Below are positions 43,238-51,877 of a stretch of DNA of 64,000 nt, one piece after another; position 1 is the stretch's first letter, and each line of letters begins with the position of its first letter. The translations under genes and the position numbers were made by a program. The DNA is from JAJDTT01 sp022827025 (GTDB lineage Bacteria; Acidobacteriota; UBA6911; RPQK01; JAJDTT01), in contig OZ241897.1 in the NCBI GenBank assembly GCA_965203535.1, positions 4,712,001 to 4,776,000 of the forward strand. Direction: 5' to 3'. The notes below the pieces were generated by a model that was not told the origin of the DNA, ran no database searches, and worked only from the letters and a program-made list of their open reading frames with translations.

Positions 43238-44959
43238 GTGAGCCGTTTCCCGCCGGTTATCGTGCTGGCATTGGCCGGAGTCCTGGCCGGCGGATTGCTG
43301 GAGGCCGGGGATGAACCCGCATTCCGGGAAGCGGCCCGCGAAGCCGGACTGGACTTCCATCATTTCACCGGCGCCACCGGGGAGTACCATCTGCCCGAGA
43401 TCATGGGCTCCGGAGTGGGCCTGCTGGACTACGACGGGGACGGCGACCTGGATGTCTACCTGGTCCAGGGAGCGTTGCTGGACCCGGCCAAAACCCGCTC
43501 CCAATCCCTGTCTCCATTCCCCGGACGGTGGCCGCCGCGCAACCGCCTTTTCCGCAACCAGTTGAAGGAGACGGGCCGGCTCGGGTTCACCGATGCCACC
43601 GGCGACGCCGGTGTGGGACACGAAGGGTACGGCATGGGGCTGGCCGTCGGCGACTACGACGGGGACGGCCACCTGGACTTCTACCTGACCAATTTCGGAC
43701 CCAACGTGTTGTATCGGAACCGTGGCGACGGGACCTTCCAGGACGTGACCCGGGACGCCGGCGTGGACGACCCCCGGTTCAGCACCAGCGCCTCATTCCT
43801 GGACTACGACGGGGACGGCCGTCTGGACCTCTACGTCGCCAACTACGTCTCCTTCACCGTCAGGGGGAACAAGGTCTGCGGCGAGAGCCGCCGGGACTAC
43901 TGTTCGCCCAGCGTCTACGAGTCGGTGCCGGACCGGCTGTTCCGGAACCGGGGAGACGGCAGGTTCGAAGACGTCAGCGAGGAGGCCGGGCTGGGCGCCG
44001 CCTTCGGGGCCGGATTGGGCGTCATAGCGGTGGACGCCAACCGGGACCGCAGGTTGGATGTCTACGTCGCCAATGACGGGACCCCCAATCAACTGTGGAT
44101 CAACGGCGGCGAGGAAGGCTTTGAGGATTTCGGGCTGATGTCCGGCGTCGCCTACAACGCCGACGGCGTGGCGGAGGCGGGCATGGGCGTGACTGCCGCC
44201 GATTTTGACGGCGACGGGGACGAGGACCTCTTCGTCACCCACAACCAGCGGGAGACCAATACCCTCTACCTGAGCGATCTGGCCACGGGGTTCACCGACG
44301 CCACCTCCCGGTTCGCGCTGGCCCAGGCGAGTGTCCCCTACACCGGTTTCGGCACCCTCTGGTTCGACTACGATCACGACGGCTGGCTGGACCTGTTCGT
44401 GGCCAACGGGGCGGTCACCGTGGACGAGAACCAGCCCTCCGATTCGTCCTATCCCTACGCCCAGAAGAACCAGCTCTTTCGGAACCACGGCGGGGGCGAG
44501 TACCGGGAAGTGGCCGCCTCGGCCGCGGGACCGGGACTGGATCTGGTGGAAGTGAGCCGCGGAGCGGCCTTCGGGGACCTGGACGACGATGGCGACGTGG
44601 ATGTGGTGGTCTCCAACAACAACGGACCGGTGCGGCTGCTGCTCAACCAGGCATCGTCGAGCCGGCGCTGGCTGGGCGTGCGCCTGGAAGGCGAGAAGAC
44701 TCCCTACGCCGGAATCGTTCAGGCGGGAGTCGCGGTATTGCGAGACGGTCTCCCGCCCCTCCGGCACCGCTGCCGCACCGACGGCAGCTATCTCAGTGCC
44801 CATGACGGGCGGGTCCTTTTCGGTCTCGGCGAAGCCGTGCAGATAGAGGGCGTCGCCGTCGAATGGCCGGACGGCAGATGCGAGGTCTGGCCCGGCGTCG
44901 CGTCCGGCCGTTACGTCACGTTGCGCCGCAATTCGGGACGACCTTGCGGTTACGATTGA
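43238..44959 (+). CDS. CRTAC1-family secreted FG-GAP/ASPIC-UnbV protein (third copy)
   Basis: 573 aa. The open frame begins at TTG 43211, but GTG at 43238 has GGAGGG five bases upstream and gives a compact signal peptide (VIVLALAGVLAGGLLEAG). The same architecture as the tandem pair is seen, but it is more divergent: seven calcium loops (LDYDGDGDLDVYLVQ, GDYDGDGHLD, LDYDGDGRLDLYVAN, VDANRDRRLD, ADFDGDGDED, FDYDHDGWLD, GDLDDDGDVD) and an ASPIC/UnbV end (WLGVRLEGEKTPYAGIVQAG, HRCRTDGSYLSAHDGRVLFG). The fourth loop lacks the G of the calcium site, as in some relatives. It lies 13 bp after the TPR gene and probably belongs to the same operon. Confidence 0.9.
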   Translation: MSRFPPVIVLALAGVLAGGLLEAGDEPAFREAAREAGLDFHHFTGATGEYHLPEIMGSGVGLLDYDGDGDLDVYLVQGALLDPAKTRSQSLSPFPGRWPPRNRLFRNQLKETGRLGFTDATGDAGVGHEGYGMGLAVGDYDGDGHLDFYLTNFGPNVLYRNRGDGTFQDVTRDAGVDDPRFSTSASFLDYDGDGRLDLYVANYVSFTVRGNKVCGESRRDYCSPSVYESVPDRLFRNRGDGRFEDVSEEAGLGAAFGAGLGVIAVDANRDRRLDVYVANDGTPNQLWINGGEEGFEDFGLMSGVAYNADGVAEAGMGVTAADFDGDGDEDLFVTHNQRETNTLYLSDLATGFTDATSRFALAQASVPYTGFGTLWFDYDHDGWLDLFVANGAVTVDENQPSDSSYPYAQKNQLFRNHGGGEYREVAASAAGPGLDLVEVSRGAAFGDLDDDGDVDVVVSNNNGPVRLLLNQASSSRRWLGVRLEGEKTPYAGIVQAGVAVLRDGLPPLRHRCRTDGSYLSAHDGRVLFGLGEAVQIEGVAVEWPDGRCEVWPGVASGRYVTLRRNSGRPCGYD

Positions 44960-44971
44960 AGGGCCGGATCT

Positions 44972-44990
44972 CAGGCCTGCGGCAGGCCTG
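44972..44990 (+). terminator. strong hairpin after the third CRTAC1 gene
   Basis: CAGGCCTG, loop CGG, CAGGCCTG forms a perfect 8-bp stem 13 bases after the stop at 44959. There is no T-run, so if it terminates transcription it may act with Rho or as a 3' mRNA stabiliser. Confidence 0.45.
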
Positions 44991-45010
44991 CCGAGAAGGG
45001 GAGTCGGCAG

Positions 45011-45016
45011 TATACT
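45011..45016 (+). promoter_or_regulatory. candidate -10 element of the fourth CRTAC1 gene
   Basis: TATACT lies 35 bases before the ATG at 45052 and would give a leader of about 30 bases. The matching -35 region (44988-44993) is weak. Together with the hairpin at 44972-44990, it suggests that the next gene starts a new transcript. Confidence 0.35.
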
Positions 45017-45051
45017 AGGCCGAATGGAGCGGTAGCCGGACTCGGTGAATC

Positions 45052-47043
45052 ATGGGAATAACGCATCTGGCCGGGCAGCCGATTCTCGCACAGCCATTCT
45101 TGGGGCGTTCGGGGGTCTGGATGACGGCGGGGGTCCTGGCTCTGGTCCTTTCCGGTTGGGACCGGGAAGCTTCCGGGCAAAAGGACGACTCCCGGGCGGC
45201 CGCGCAAGTGTTGGCGATTCCGGACACGGTGCTGGCGCCGGAATGGATGGAGATCCGAAAGGAATTGCAGGTCGAAAGCAAGGACACCTTCGGCGTGTTT
45301 CACGATTTTCGGTTCTCGGATCGCGTCGAAGAGAGCGGAATCGAGTTCCTTCACCGGATTGTGGATGATTCGGGGAAGCACTGGAAACCGGTGCACTACG
45401 ACCACGGGAGCGGAATCGCCGCCGCGGACGTGGACGGCGACGGGCTTGAGGACATCTATTTCCTCAACCAGATCGGAGCCAATCAACTCTGGAAAAACCT
45501 GGGAGGCGGCCGGTTCCGGGACATGACCGAAGTGGCGGGAGTCGGTTTGGCTGACAGGATCAGTGTGGCGGCCTCCTTCGCCGACGTCGACAACGACGGG
45601 GACGCCGACCTCTACGTCACCACCGTGCGTCAGGGAAACATCCTGTTCGAAAACCGGGGGAAGGGCCAGTTCAAGGACGTGACCAGAGAAGCAGGCCTCG
45701 TCTACTCGGGGCACTCATCCGGAAGCGTGTTCTTCGATTTCGATCGAGACGGCCTCCTGGACCTGTTCGTGACCAATGTGGGCGTTTACACTACCGACCA
45801 GGTCGGCAGAGGAGGTTACTTCGTCGGGGTGGACGATGCTTTCGGCGGGCACCTGCGGCCGGAGCGTACGGAGAAGAGCCTGCTCTACAGGAACCTGGGC
45901 AATCGCCGGTTCGAGGAGGTCTCGGAGAAAATGGGAATCGTCGATGAAGGTTGGAGCGGCGACGCCAATCCCATCGACGTCAACCGGGACGGTTGGCCCG
46001 ACCTCTACGTCCTGAACATGCAGGGCAACGACGAGTACTACGAAAACGTGGAGGGCAGGAAGTTCGTCAAGAAGAGCCGCGAGTTGTTTCCCAAGACCCC
46101 TTGGGGCTCAATGGGGATCCAGGTCTTCGATTTCGACAACGACGGGCGCATGGACATCTTTCTCACCGATATGCATTCGGACATGAGCGAAGGCATCCCT
46201 CCCCTCTTCGAGAAGCTCAAGTCGAACATGCAATGGACTCCGGCGCGCCTGGGCGTTCCACGCGAGCAGAGCATCTATGGGAATGCGTTCTATCTCAACC
46301 AGGGTCAGGGCCGGTTCCGGGAAATCTCCGACGAGATCGGCGCGGAGAACTACTGGCCCTGGGGCCTCAGCGCGGGAGATCTGAACGCCGACGGCTACAT
46401 CGACGCCTTCATCGCGTCGAGTATGAACTATCCATTTCGTTACGGGGTCAACTCAGTCCTGCTCAATGACCGGGGAAAAACCTTTCGGGACAGCGAATTC
46501 ATTCTGGGCGTGGAGCCCCGGCGGGGAAACCACACGGCCCGACCCTGGTTCGATCTGGACTGCGCCGGCGAGGACAAGACGCATTCGCGTTGTCTGAAAC
46601 GGAGCGGGCGTTTCGTGGTCTGGGCCGCCTTGGGTACCCGCTCATCGGTGATATTCGACTTGGATGGTGACGGCGACCAGGACATCGTCACCAACGAGTT
46701 CAACTCCGAACCGATGGTGCTGGTCAGCGATCTGGCCGAGAGAAAGCCGATCAACTATCTGAAGTTAAAGCTGAAAGGTGAGCGAAGCAATCGGGACGGT
46801 CTTGGTGCCCGAGTGACGCTGCAAACGGAAGCCCGAAGCTATACTCGGGTCCACGATGGCAAATCGGGCTACCTCTCGCAGAGCCGGCTGCCCCTTTACT
46901 TCGGACTGGGCAATGCGAGTCTCGTGGAACGGATCGAGGTGATCTGGCCTTCCGGGGAACGGCAAATCGTCTCGGGACCCATCCAGGTCAACCAGCAACT
47001 GGAAGTCAAGGAACCGGGCGGGCCGGGCGCCGGTTCGGAATGA
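45052..47043 (+). CDS. CRTAC1-family secreted FG-GAP/ASPIC-UnbV protein (fourth copy)
   Basis: 663 aa. An export signal (SGVWMTAGVLALVLSGW) is followed by an extra N-terminal stretch of about 60 residues before the propeller. Seven FG-GAP loops are seen: ADVDGDGLEDIYFLN, ADVDNDGDADLYVTT, FDFDRDGLLDLFVTN, IDVNRDGWPDLYVLN, FDFDNDGRMDIFLTD, GDLNADGYIDAF and FDLDGDGDQD. The ASPIC/UnbV C terminus reads YLKLKLKGERSNRDGLGARV, SRLPLYFGLGNASLVERIEV and IWPSGERQIVSGP. The middle (RTEKSLLYRNLGNRRFEEVS, DEGWSGDANPIDVNRDGWPD) differs from the tandem pair. Nine bp after it a lipoprotein gene starts, so the two are coupled. The function is unknown, probably surface-located. Confidence 0.9.
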   Translation: MGITHLAGQPILAQPFLGRSGVWMTAGVLALVLSGWDREASGQKDDSRAAAQVLAIPDTVLAPEWMEIRKELQVESKDTFGVFHDFRFSDRVEESGIEFLHRIVDDSGKHWKPVHYDHGSGIAAADVDGDGLEDIYFLNQIGANQLWKNLGGGRFRDMTEVAGVGLADRISVAASFADVDNDGDADLYVTTVRQGNILFENRGKGQFKDVTREAGLVYSGHSSGSVFFDFDRDGLLDLFVTNVGVYTTDQVGRGGYFVGVDDAFGGHLRPERTEKSLLYRNLGNRRFEEVSEKMGIVDEGWSGDANPIDVNRDGWPDLYVLNMQGNDEYYENVEGRKFVKKSRELFPKTPWGSMGIQVFDFDNDGRMDIFLTDMHSDMSEGIPPLFEKLKSNMQWTPARLGVPREQSIYGNAFYLNQGQGRFREISDEIGAENYWPWGLSAGDLNADGYIDAFIASSMNYPFRYGVNSVLLNDRGKTFRDSEFILGVEPRRGNHTARPWFDLDCAGEDKTHSRCLKRSGRFVVWAALGTRSSVIFDLDGDGDQDIVTNEFNSEPMVLVSDLAERKPINYLKLKLKGERSNRDGLGARVTLQTEARSYTRVHDGKSGYLSQSRLPLYFGLGNASLVERIEVIWPSGERQIVSGPIQVNQQLEVKEPGGPGAGSE

Positions 47044-47052
47044 GGTGAAACC

Positions 47053-48069
47053 ATGAGCAAAAGAATCGTGTGGCAGTGGATGGGCGTACTGGCGGCGGTT
47101 GCCGTCATTGTTGCCGGCCCGGGTTGCGCCGGTCCCTCCCAAGAGTCCCCGGTAGCTGAGGAAGCCGCAGCCGAGGAGACGGCGGCTCCCAGCCTGGTGA
47201 CGCAGGAGGAGCACGAAGCCACCAAGGCCAAGTTGACGGTGCAGTTCAGCGACGATTTCAACCAGGCATACGGTCCGCCGGACCAGTTCGACCTGAAACG
47301 GTGGACCCGTATGCCGACGGCCCGGGCGCGAATCCGGGACGGACACTGGTTACTGGAAGTCGAGCGCGCGCCCCCGCCCGGTCCCGGCGAGGCCGTCCTG
47401 GGCGGATTCGGCACCACCGACAAGTATTTCAATCCCGGATTGGCCGGGACCAACGGTGCGGAGGTGACCGTCGGCGTGTTCAGCCACGAGGATTACCCCG
47501 AGGAAATGAACGAGCCGGGTCAACTGGTGCAGGCGTGGAGCATCACGCTGGGCAGTTGGCACGGTTTCGTGGGCGGCCAGGAGGACGAGGACCGCGGCAT
47601 ACAGCTCCATTTCGACCTGTTGCGGGACGACGGGCTCTTCGTCTACCTGGTGCGCGGTCTCCGGCCCGATGACTTCGACAAGTACCCGAGGGACGCCTTC
47701 GGGACGGAAGAGGGCAGGAACATGAGCCCCCAGGAACTCAGGGTCGCCCATGAGGCGGCCATCGCAACGGGCGGTCCCTATGTGACCGTTCCCTGTATGG
47801 CGCTGGCCACCCGGGTCTACCGCGAAGAGGCGGAGATCAAGGACCTGCTGGAGCGTCCCCGGCGCTGGGGAGTCTACCTGACCGACGACGCCAACACCGT
47901 CTACTGGACCCTGGACGGCCAGGTGATGGATGTCCTGGACATCACCGGTTACTTCAGTTCCTCACCCCAGTCGGTGGAGGACGGCGCACTCGTCAGCATC
48001 ATGGGTGTCGCTACGAACCAGCTCAACGTCTGGAAGATGGACGATCTGGCGTTTCTCGCGTCCCCTTGA
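47053..48069 (+). CDS. lipoprotein of unknown function (ConA-like beta-sandwich suspected)
   Basis: 338 aa. A lipoprotein signal ends in VAGPGC (Cys25), after GVLAAVAVIVAG. A Glu/Ala-rich linker (EEAAAEETAAPSLVTQEE) leads to a beta-rich domain: FSDDFNQAYGPPDQFDLKRW, GGFGTTDKYFNPGLAGTNGA, AWSITLGSWHGFVGGQEDE, DRGIQLHFDLLRDDGLFVYL and RRWGVYLTDDANTVYWTLDG. The pattern, including an N-terminal FSDDF and a C-terminal NVWKMDDLAF, resembles concanavalin-like glycan-binding or DUF1080-like proteins, but no family is certain. GAGGTGAAACC precedes the ATG. It is coupled to the CRTAC1 gene upstream. A surface carbohydrate-binding role is an inference. Confidence 0.75.
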   Translation: MSKRIVWQWMGVLAAVAVIVAGPGCAGPSQESPVAEEAAAEETAAPSLVTQEEHEATKAKLTVQFSDDFNQAYGPPDQFDLKRWTRMPTARARIRDGHWLLEVERAPPPGPGEAVLGGFGTTDKYFNPGLAGTNGAEVTVGVFSHEDYPEEMNEPGQLVQAWSITLGSWHGFVGGQEDEDRGIQLHFDLLRDDGLFVYLVRGLRPDDFDKYPRDAFGTEEGRNMSPQELRVAHEAAIATGGPYVTVPCMALATRVYREEAEIKDLLERPRRWGVYLTDDANTVYWTLDGQVMDVLDITGYFSSSPQSVEDGALVSIMGVATNQLNVWKMDDLAFLASP

Positions 48070-48078
48070 CGGCCTGCC

Positions 48079-48207
48079 GGTTCCCGCCACGAGTTCTTCC
48101 GAATCGGCCGTCAAGGTCTGGATTCGGGCTCCACCCATGGGCAGGTTCGCGTGCAGCAGATTTCCCGTGGGGTCAAAATGTGTGGGGGGAATTGTAAACT
48201 CGGCGAC
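48079..48207 (-). pseudogene. remnant of an LRR-protein C-terminal domain
   Basis: On the minus strand one frame reads TIPPTHFDPTGNLLHANLPM and GGARIQTLTADSEELVAG. This closely resembles GNLFHATVPAGGAQILTLTA and DSDDLVVG in the LRR protein encoded at 58554-61067, and the DNA is also clearly similar to 59091-59175. The fragment lacks a start and a continuation. It therefore looks like a decayed or transposed piece of a paralogue. It occupies the gap between the lipoprotein gene and the PQQ-propeller gene. Confidence 0.6.
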
Positions 48208-48272
48208 TCTGTGCGGAACGACGGTTAGTCCCTTAAATTCATAGGCTTATGCAAACGGTCGAAGAACATTTC

Positions 48273-48297
48273 GTAGGGGCGCCCCTTGTGGGCGCCC
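48273..48297. repeat. family-A palindromic repeat
   Basis: GTAGGGGCGCCCCTTGTGGG with GCGCCC following is an almost exact palindrome of the same kind as 22317-22341. It lies about 50 bases before the probable start of the PQQ-type gene and accounts for the odd VGAPLVGALFV-like string in the longer open frame from 48249. Confidence 0.7.
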
Positions 48298-48347
48298 TCT
48301 TCGTTCCGCACTCCTCATCGGTGGGCCGGAGGTCGGCTCGAGGGTTC

Positions 48348-49604
48348 ATGGAACGCACGAGTCGATTCATCGGTGTGAGTCTCCTCCTGTTGTCAACTCT
48401 AAATCTGAGCCCACTCTCGGGCCAGGATTGGCCCGAGTTTCGCGGGCCCACGGCCCAAGGTCACTCGGATGCGGTCGATCTGCCTCTGGACTGGAGCGAA
48501 GCCGAGAACGTCGTCTGGAAAATTCCTGTTCCCGGGCAAGGCTGGTCCTCGCCCGTCATGCGTGACGGCAAGATCTGGCTGACCACCGGGCTTTCCGGGG
48601 AAGATTCGCCGCAGGGACACCATTCGCTTCGCGCTCTGGGGCTCGACTTCGCTTCGGGCCGGCTCCTCCACGATGTCGAAGTCATCGCGCTGGAGGGCCC
48701 GCCCTCGCTGCACACGAAAAACTCGTCGGCCTCTCCCACGCCCATCCTGGAAAAGGATCGGGTCTACGTCCATTTCGGAAACTTCGGCACCGCGGCCCTC
48801 GACGCACGGGGCAAGATTCTCTGGAAGAGCCGGGTCCTGCGCTACGTGGAGCAGTACGGACCCGGGTCGACGCCGGCGATCGCGGATGACCTGCTCCTGA
48901 TCAGTTGCGACGGCACCGATACGCAGTTCGTGGCTGCGTTGGACAAGAACGACGGCACATTGCGTTGGAAGACCTTGCGCGTCGACGGCGACATGGCCTA
49001 TTCGACGCCTCTCGTGATTGCCGCCGCCGGTGTGCGTCAGGTGATCAGCACCGGCGGCAACGTGGCCGTCTCCTACGAACTGAACACCGGCAAGAAGCTC
49101 TGGTGGATCCGCTACGTCGGCTTCTCCCAGGTTCCCCGGCCCCTCTTCGTCCACGGTCTGGTCTACCTGGTCAATCCCGCGCTGGGCCGGCCCGTCCTGT
49201 ATGCCGTTCGGCCCGACGGGCGCGGAAACGTCACCCAGTCGCACGTGGCCTGGACGTGGGAGCGGGGAGTTCCCATCACGCCCTCCCCTCTGATCGTGGG
49301 AAGGGAGATCTATATCGTCAGCGACGGAGGCGTCCTCACCTGCCTGGACGCCAGGAACGGGACTCTGCACTGGCGGGAACGGCTGGGAGGGAACTTCTCC
49401 GCTTCTCCGGCCTACGCCGACGGCAAGATCTTCTTTCTCGACGAAGACGGGCAGACGACGGTCATCAAGCCGGGGCAGCGTTTCGACAAGTTGGCCGAAA
49501 ATCAACTGGACGGACGGACCCTGGCATCCATGGCCATCGCCGGCCGGTCGCTCCTCATTCGCAGCGACACTCACCTGTACCGGATCGAAAGAGCCTCCAA
49601 CTGA
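48348..49604 (+). CDS. PQQ-like beta-propeller repeat protein, secreted
   Basis: 418 aa from the ATG at 48348; the open frame from 48249 runs through a repeat and is not used. A signal peptide is visible (FIGVSLLLLSTLNLSPLSGQ). The body contains propeller blades with PQQ/BamB-type patterns: DWPEFRGPTAQGHSDAVDLP, VVWKIPVPGQGWSSPVMRDG, KIWLTTGLSGEDSPQGHHSL, TAALDARGKILWKSRVLR, GPGSTPAIADDLLLISCDGT, ALDKNDGTLRWKT, VLTCLDARNGTLHWRERLGG and YADGKIFFLDEDGQTTVIKP. DWPEFRGP and GQGWSSPV are typical of the acidobacterial/planctomycete PQQ-binding-like family. PQQ ligands are not evident, so it is more likely a propeller scaffold than a dehydrogenase. Confidence 0.92.
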   Translation: MERTSRFIGVSLLLLSTLNLSPLSGQDWPEFRGPTAQGHSDAVDLPLDWSEAENVVWKIPVPGQGWSSPVMRDGKIWLTTGLSGEDSPQGHHSLRALGLDFASGRLLHDVEVIALEGPPSLHTKNSSASPTPILEKDRVYVHFGNFGTAALDARGKILWKSRVLRYVEQYGPGSTPAIADDLLLISCDGTDTQFVAALDKNDGTLRWKTLRVDGDMAYSTPLVIAAAGVRQVISTGGNVAVSYELNTGKKLWWIRYVGFSQVPRPLFVHGLVYLVNPALGRPVLYAVRPDGRGNVTQSHVAWTWERGVPITPSPLIVGREIYIVSDGGVLTCLDARNGTLHWRERLGGNFSASPAYADGKIFFLDEDGQTTVIKPGQRFDKLAENQLDGRTLASMAIAGRSLLIRSDTHLYRIERASN

Positions 49605-49837
49605 CAGGAGGGGCGATTTCCAATCGCCCACTGGAAGGGCGATTTCTAGTCGCCCAGTCATCCTCGCCAAATGTTTACGCCGGAGTTCGGCGGTTGGAAA
49701 CCGCCGCTCCCATACTTATGCTTCCGGGATTCCGCCGGACTCTGGTCGCCGCATGAAATCCTTAGTAACGTATAAAAAACCTCCAAATAAACCGTGCCAA
49801 GCTACAATCACACCGTAGCCGAAGGGGAACAGGATAA
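49605..49837. repeat. intergenic region with family-C palindromes
   Basis: Three short hairpins with 7-bp arms lie close together: GGGCGATTTCCAATCGCCC at 49611-49629, GGGCGATTTCTAGTCGCCC at 49637-49655, and CGGCGGTTGGAAACCGCCG at 49688-49706 followed by CTCCCATA. The third resembles the hairpin at 54229-54254, which also ends in CCGCTCCCATA. No gene is visible. TACAAT at 49803-49808 is a -10-like sequence before the dipeptidase gene at 49838. These are REP-like elements. Confidence 0.7.
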
Positions 49838-51184
49838 ATGACAAAGCTCACAAGGCGTGGATTCGTCGGGGCCTCCCTGGCAGGCGCGGCACTCCCGCCC
49901 CATGTCTGGACCCAGAGGACCAATCCGGTTCCGGAGGACTCCCGTCCGGTCACGCTTCGGCCGGAGATCCGGAAGGTGGTTGACGCCTGCCGGCATCTGG
50001 CTCTTGAGGAGCTGAAGCCCACCCGAAGCCAACTGGAACGGGGTTTCGATCTGCATTACAGCAGCTACGTCGCCGACGTCTGCGGCTGCCTCTATGTGGC
50101 GGACCCTCTCTTCATCTGGAAGGGCGACCGTCTGAAGCGCGAGCTGGAGAGCTACCGGAACAAGCTGGAGAGGGACGGTCTGGACCCGGAGGATGTCCGA
50201 CAGCGGGTGCTCAACCGATGGCGGGACATGAAGGCTTTTGAATCCGCCTTCGATCCCCAATGGCGAGAGGATTACCGGAATCTGTATCGCCTGGCCGGCG
50301 TGGACCTGGCGGTGGAAGACGTGGGGCACTTCAGTGAACCCAGCTTCCGCGCCGGCCTCCAGCACACGGCGCGGGCCGGGTTTGTCTACGACAAGATCAA
50401 GGCCGACGCCGTGCGCGTATCGGGAGCGGACGACCTGGATGCAGCCCGGCAGGACGAAAAGGTCGCCGTCCTGCTGCACCTCCATGGCGCCAACTGGTTC
50501 GCCATGACTCCCGATCCGCTTCAGACCCTGGACCTCTTCTTCGCCCTGGGAGTCCGGGCCTCTCAGTTGACGTATCACGAGAAGAACAGCCTGGCCTCAT
50601 CGGACGATTTCGATGGCGACAGAGACTCGGGACTCAGCTTGCTCGGCAAGCGGGTGGTTCGCCGGATGAACGAATTGGGAATCATCGTCAACCTGGCCCA
50701 CTGCGGGCACCGGTCAGGGCTGGATGCCATCGAGGCCTCCGGCGAACCGGTCATCAATGCCCACACGGGCTGCCGGGCCATCTACGACAACTACAAGAAC
50801 GAAGACGACGATTATCTTCGTACCCTGGCCCGGAATGGGGGTCTCGCGGGTATGTATGCCGGATACCTGTCGCCCGATCCGGACTCCGGTTTTTCCTTCA
50901 ACGCCTGGTTTCCCCACGTGGAACACGCCGTCAAGGTGGCCGGCATCGACCATGTGGGCATCCCCTCGGATCTGACCTTCATGCCCAGTTACCCGCCCCG
51001 GCCCATGTCGTGGAGCAACTGGCCCTACTACACGGTGGGACTGGTTTGCCGCGGATTCAGTGACGCCGAGATCCGGAAGCTCATCGGCGGGAACTTCCTG
51101 CGCCTCGCCAAGCAGGTGCTGGACAAGCAGCCCTGGGGTCCCTTCATCGCCCGAGGCGAAGGCTACAACTGGGTGGCCACGTAG
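49838..51184 (+). CDS. membrane dipeptidase-like protein (peptidase M19 family), Tat-exported
   Basis: 448 aa. The N terminus MTKLTRRGFVGASLAGAALP is a twin-arginine signal. The body has M19 (renal dipeptidase) features: VAVLLHLHGANWFAMTPDPL, the substrate-site LTYHEKNSLASSDDFDGDRD, GLSLLGKRVVRRMNELGIIV, metal-ligand His in NLAHCGHRSG and in VINAHTGCRA, and the Asp in VGIPSDLTFM. The usual N-terminal HxD pair of zinc ligands is not obvious (FDLHYSS may be a remnant), so activity is uncertain. C terminus: SDAEIRKLIGGNFLRLAKQVL. M19 enzymes cleave dipeptides. Export to the periplasm or surface is suggested. It precedes the toxin-antitoxin pair by 79 bp. Confidence 0.85.
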   Translation: MTKLTRRGFVGASLAGAALPPHVWTQRTNPVPEDSRPVTLRPEIRKVVDACRHLALEELKPTRSQLERGFDLHYSSYVADVCGCLYVADPLFIWKGDRLKRELESYRNKLERDGLDPEDVRQRVLNRWRDMKAFESAFDPQWREDYRNLYRLAGVDLAVEDVGHFSEPSFRAGLQHTARAGFVYDKIKADAVRVSGADDLDAARQDEKVAVLLHLHGANWFAMTPDPLQTLDLFFALGVRASQLTYHEKNSLASSDDFDGDRDSGLSLLGKRVVRRMNELGIIVNLAHCGHRSGLDAIEASGEPVINAHTGCRAIYDNYKNEDDDYLRTLARNGGLAGMYAGYLSPDPDSGFSFNAWFPHVEHAVKVAGIDHVGIPSDLTFMPSYPPRPMSWSNWPYYTVGLVCRGFSDAEIRKLIGGNFLRLAKQVLDKQPWGPFIARGEGYNWVAT

Positions 51185-51263
51185 CCGCGGGTTCGAACGG
51201 GGCCAGTGGGCACTCCGGGGAAGTCTGTCGGTGCTGCCCGTTTACTGCTAGAGTGAATGGACC

Positions 51264-51464
51264 ATGAGCATCAAGGTGGAATATCGGGATGGGGTTTTCG
51301 TGCCCCTTCAGGAGGTGGAGGGACCCACACCCGGCGAGGTCTACCAAGTCCTCTCCGAGACCGAGTTGAAGCGACTTGCGGCGGATGTTCCGTGGTTGAA
51401 GGGTTCGGAGCGCAGCTTCGAGTTCTGGGAGAACGAGGAGGATGCCGTCTACGATAGCCTATAG
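51264..51464 (+). CDS. AF2212/DUF104-type antitoxin of a MazF-like module
   Basis: 66 aa. The start SIKVEYRDGVFVPLQEVEGP and TPGEVYQVL resembles the DUF104/AF2212 family (V-A-YE-GVF-PL), a group of swapped-hairpin antitoxins. The second half (SERSFEFWENEEDAVYDSL) is the acidic, toxin-neutralising end. It overlaps the toxin start by 23 bases. The prediction as antitoxin rests on the family resemblance and on the PemK/MazF-like gene that follows. No strong ribosome site is seen; TAGAGT at 51250-51255 may be a -10 element. Confidence 0.75.
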   Translation: MSIKVEYRDGVFVPLQEVEGPTPGEVYQVLSETELKRLAADVPWLKGSERSFEFWENEEDAVYDSL

Positions 51465-51792
51465 GCAGGGCGACATCGTTCTCGTATCCTTTCCCTTCAC
51501 CGATCTCACTTCATCGAAGAGACGCCCCGCGCTGGTCCTTTCCCCGGATACCTTCAACGCTGCCGGAAAGGATCTCGTGCTGGCAGCCATTACCTCGCGC
51601 ATCACGGATGATCCGAACTCGGTGTATCTCCGGCGCGGCGACTTCGCGCGAGGTAGGCTTCCGAAAGCGTCGATGGTGAAGACGACGAAGCTGTTCACGA
51701 TGCACTCGTCGCTAATTGCCAAGCGAATTTGTGCTCTCAGGATCGAGAAGATGGAGGAAGTCCTGCAGTCGGTGCGCGGTTTCTTCTCCTGA
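51442..51792 (+). CDS. MazF/PemK-like endoribonuclease toxin
   Basis: 116 aa. The MazF/PemK start is plain: YRQGDIVLVSFPFTDLTSSK with RRPALVLSPDTF. AAITSRITDDPNSVYLR is also typical, and the Arg and Thr used in RNA cleavage are in RQGDIV and ITSR-like positions. The end SLIAKRICALRIEKMEEVLQ is a C-terminal helix. It reads from inside the antitoxin gene, so translation is coupled. Such toxins cut mRNA at short sequence motifs and can mediate growth arrest or phage defence. Confidence 0.9.
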   Translation: MPSTIAYRQGDIVLVSFPFTDLTSSKRRPALVLSPDTFNAAGKDLVLAAITSRITDDPNSVYLRRGDFARGRLPKASMVKTTKLFTMHSSLIAKRICALRIEKMEEVLQSVRGFFS

Positions 51793-51877
51793 CCCGGAAC
51801 GCTGGCCGGAGGGACCGGACCGGTTGTCCATGACTCAAACGCGAAGTTGTCCCCGGTCGGAGAGATCATCCCACCTT

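Noticed and set aside
48249..48347. N-terminal extension of the PQQ-propeller frame
   Set aside because: It is translated from a family-A palindrome. The signal peptide begins at the ATG at 48348.
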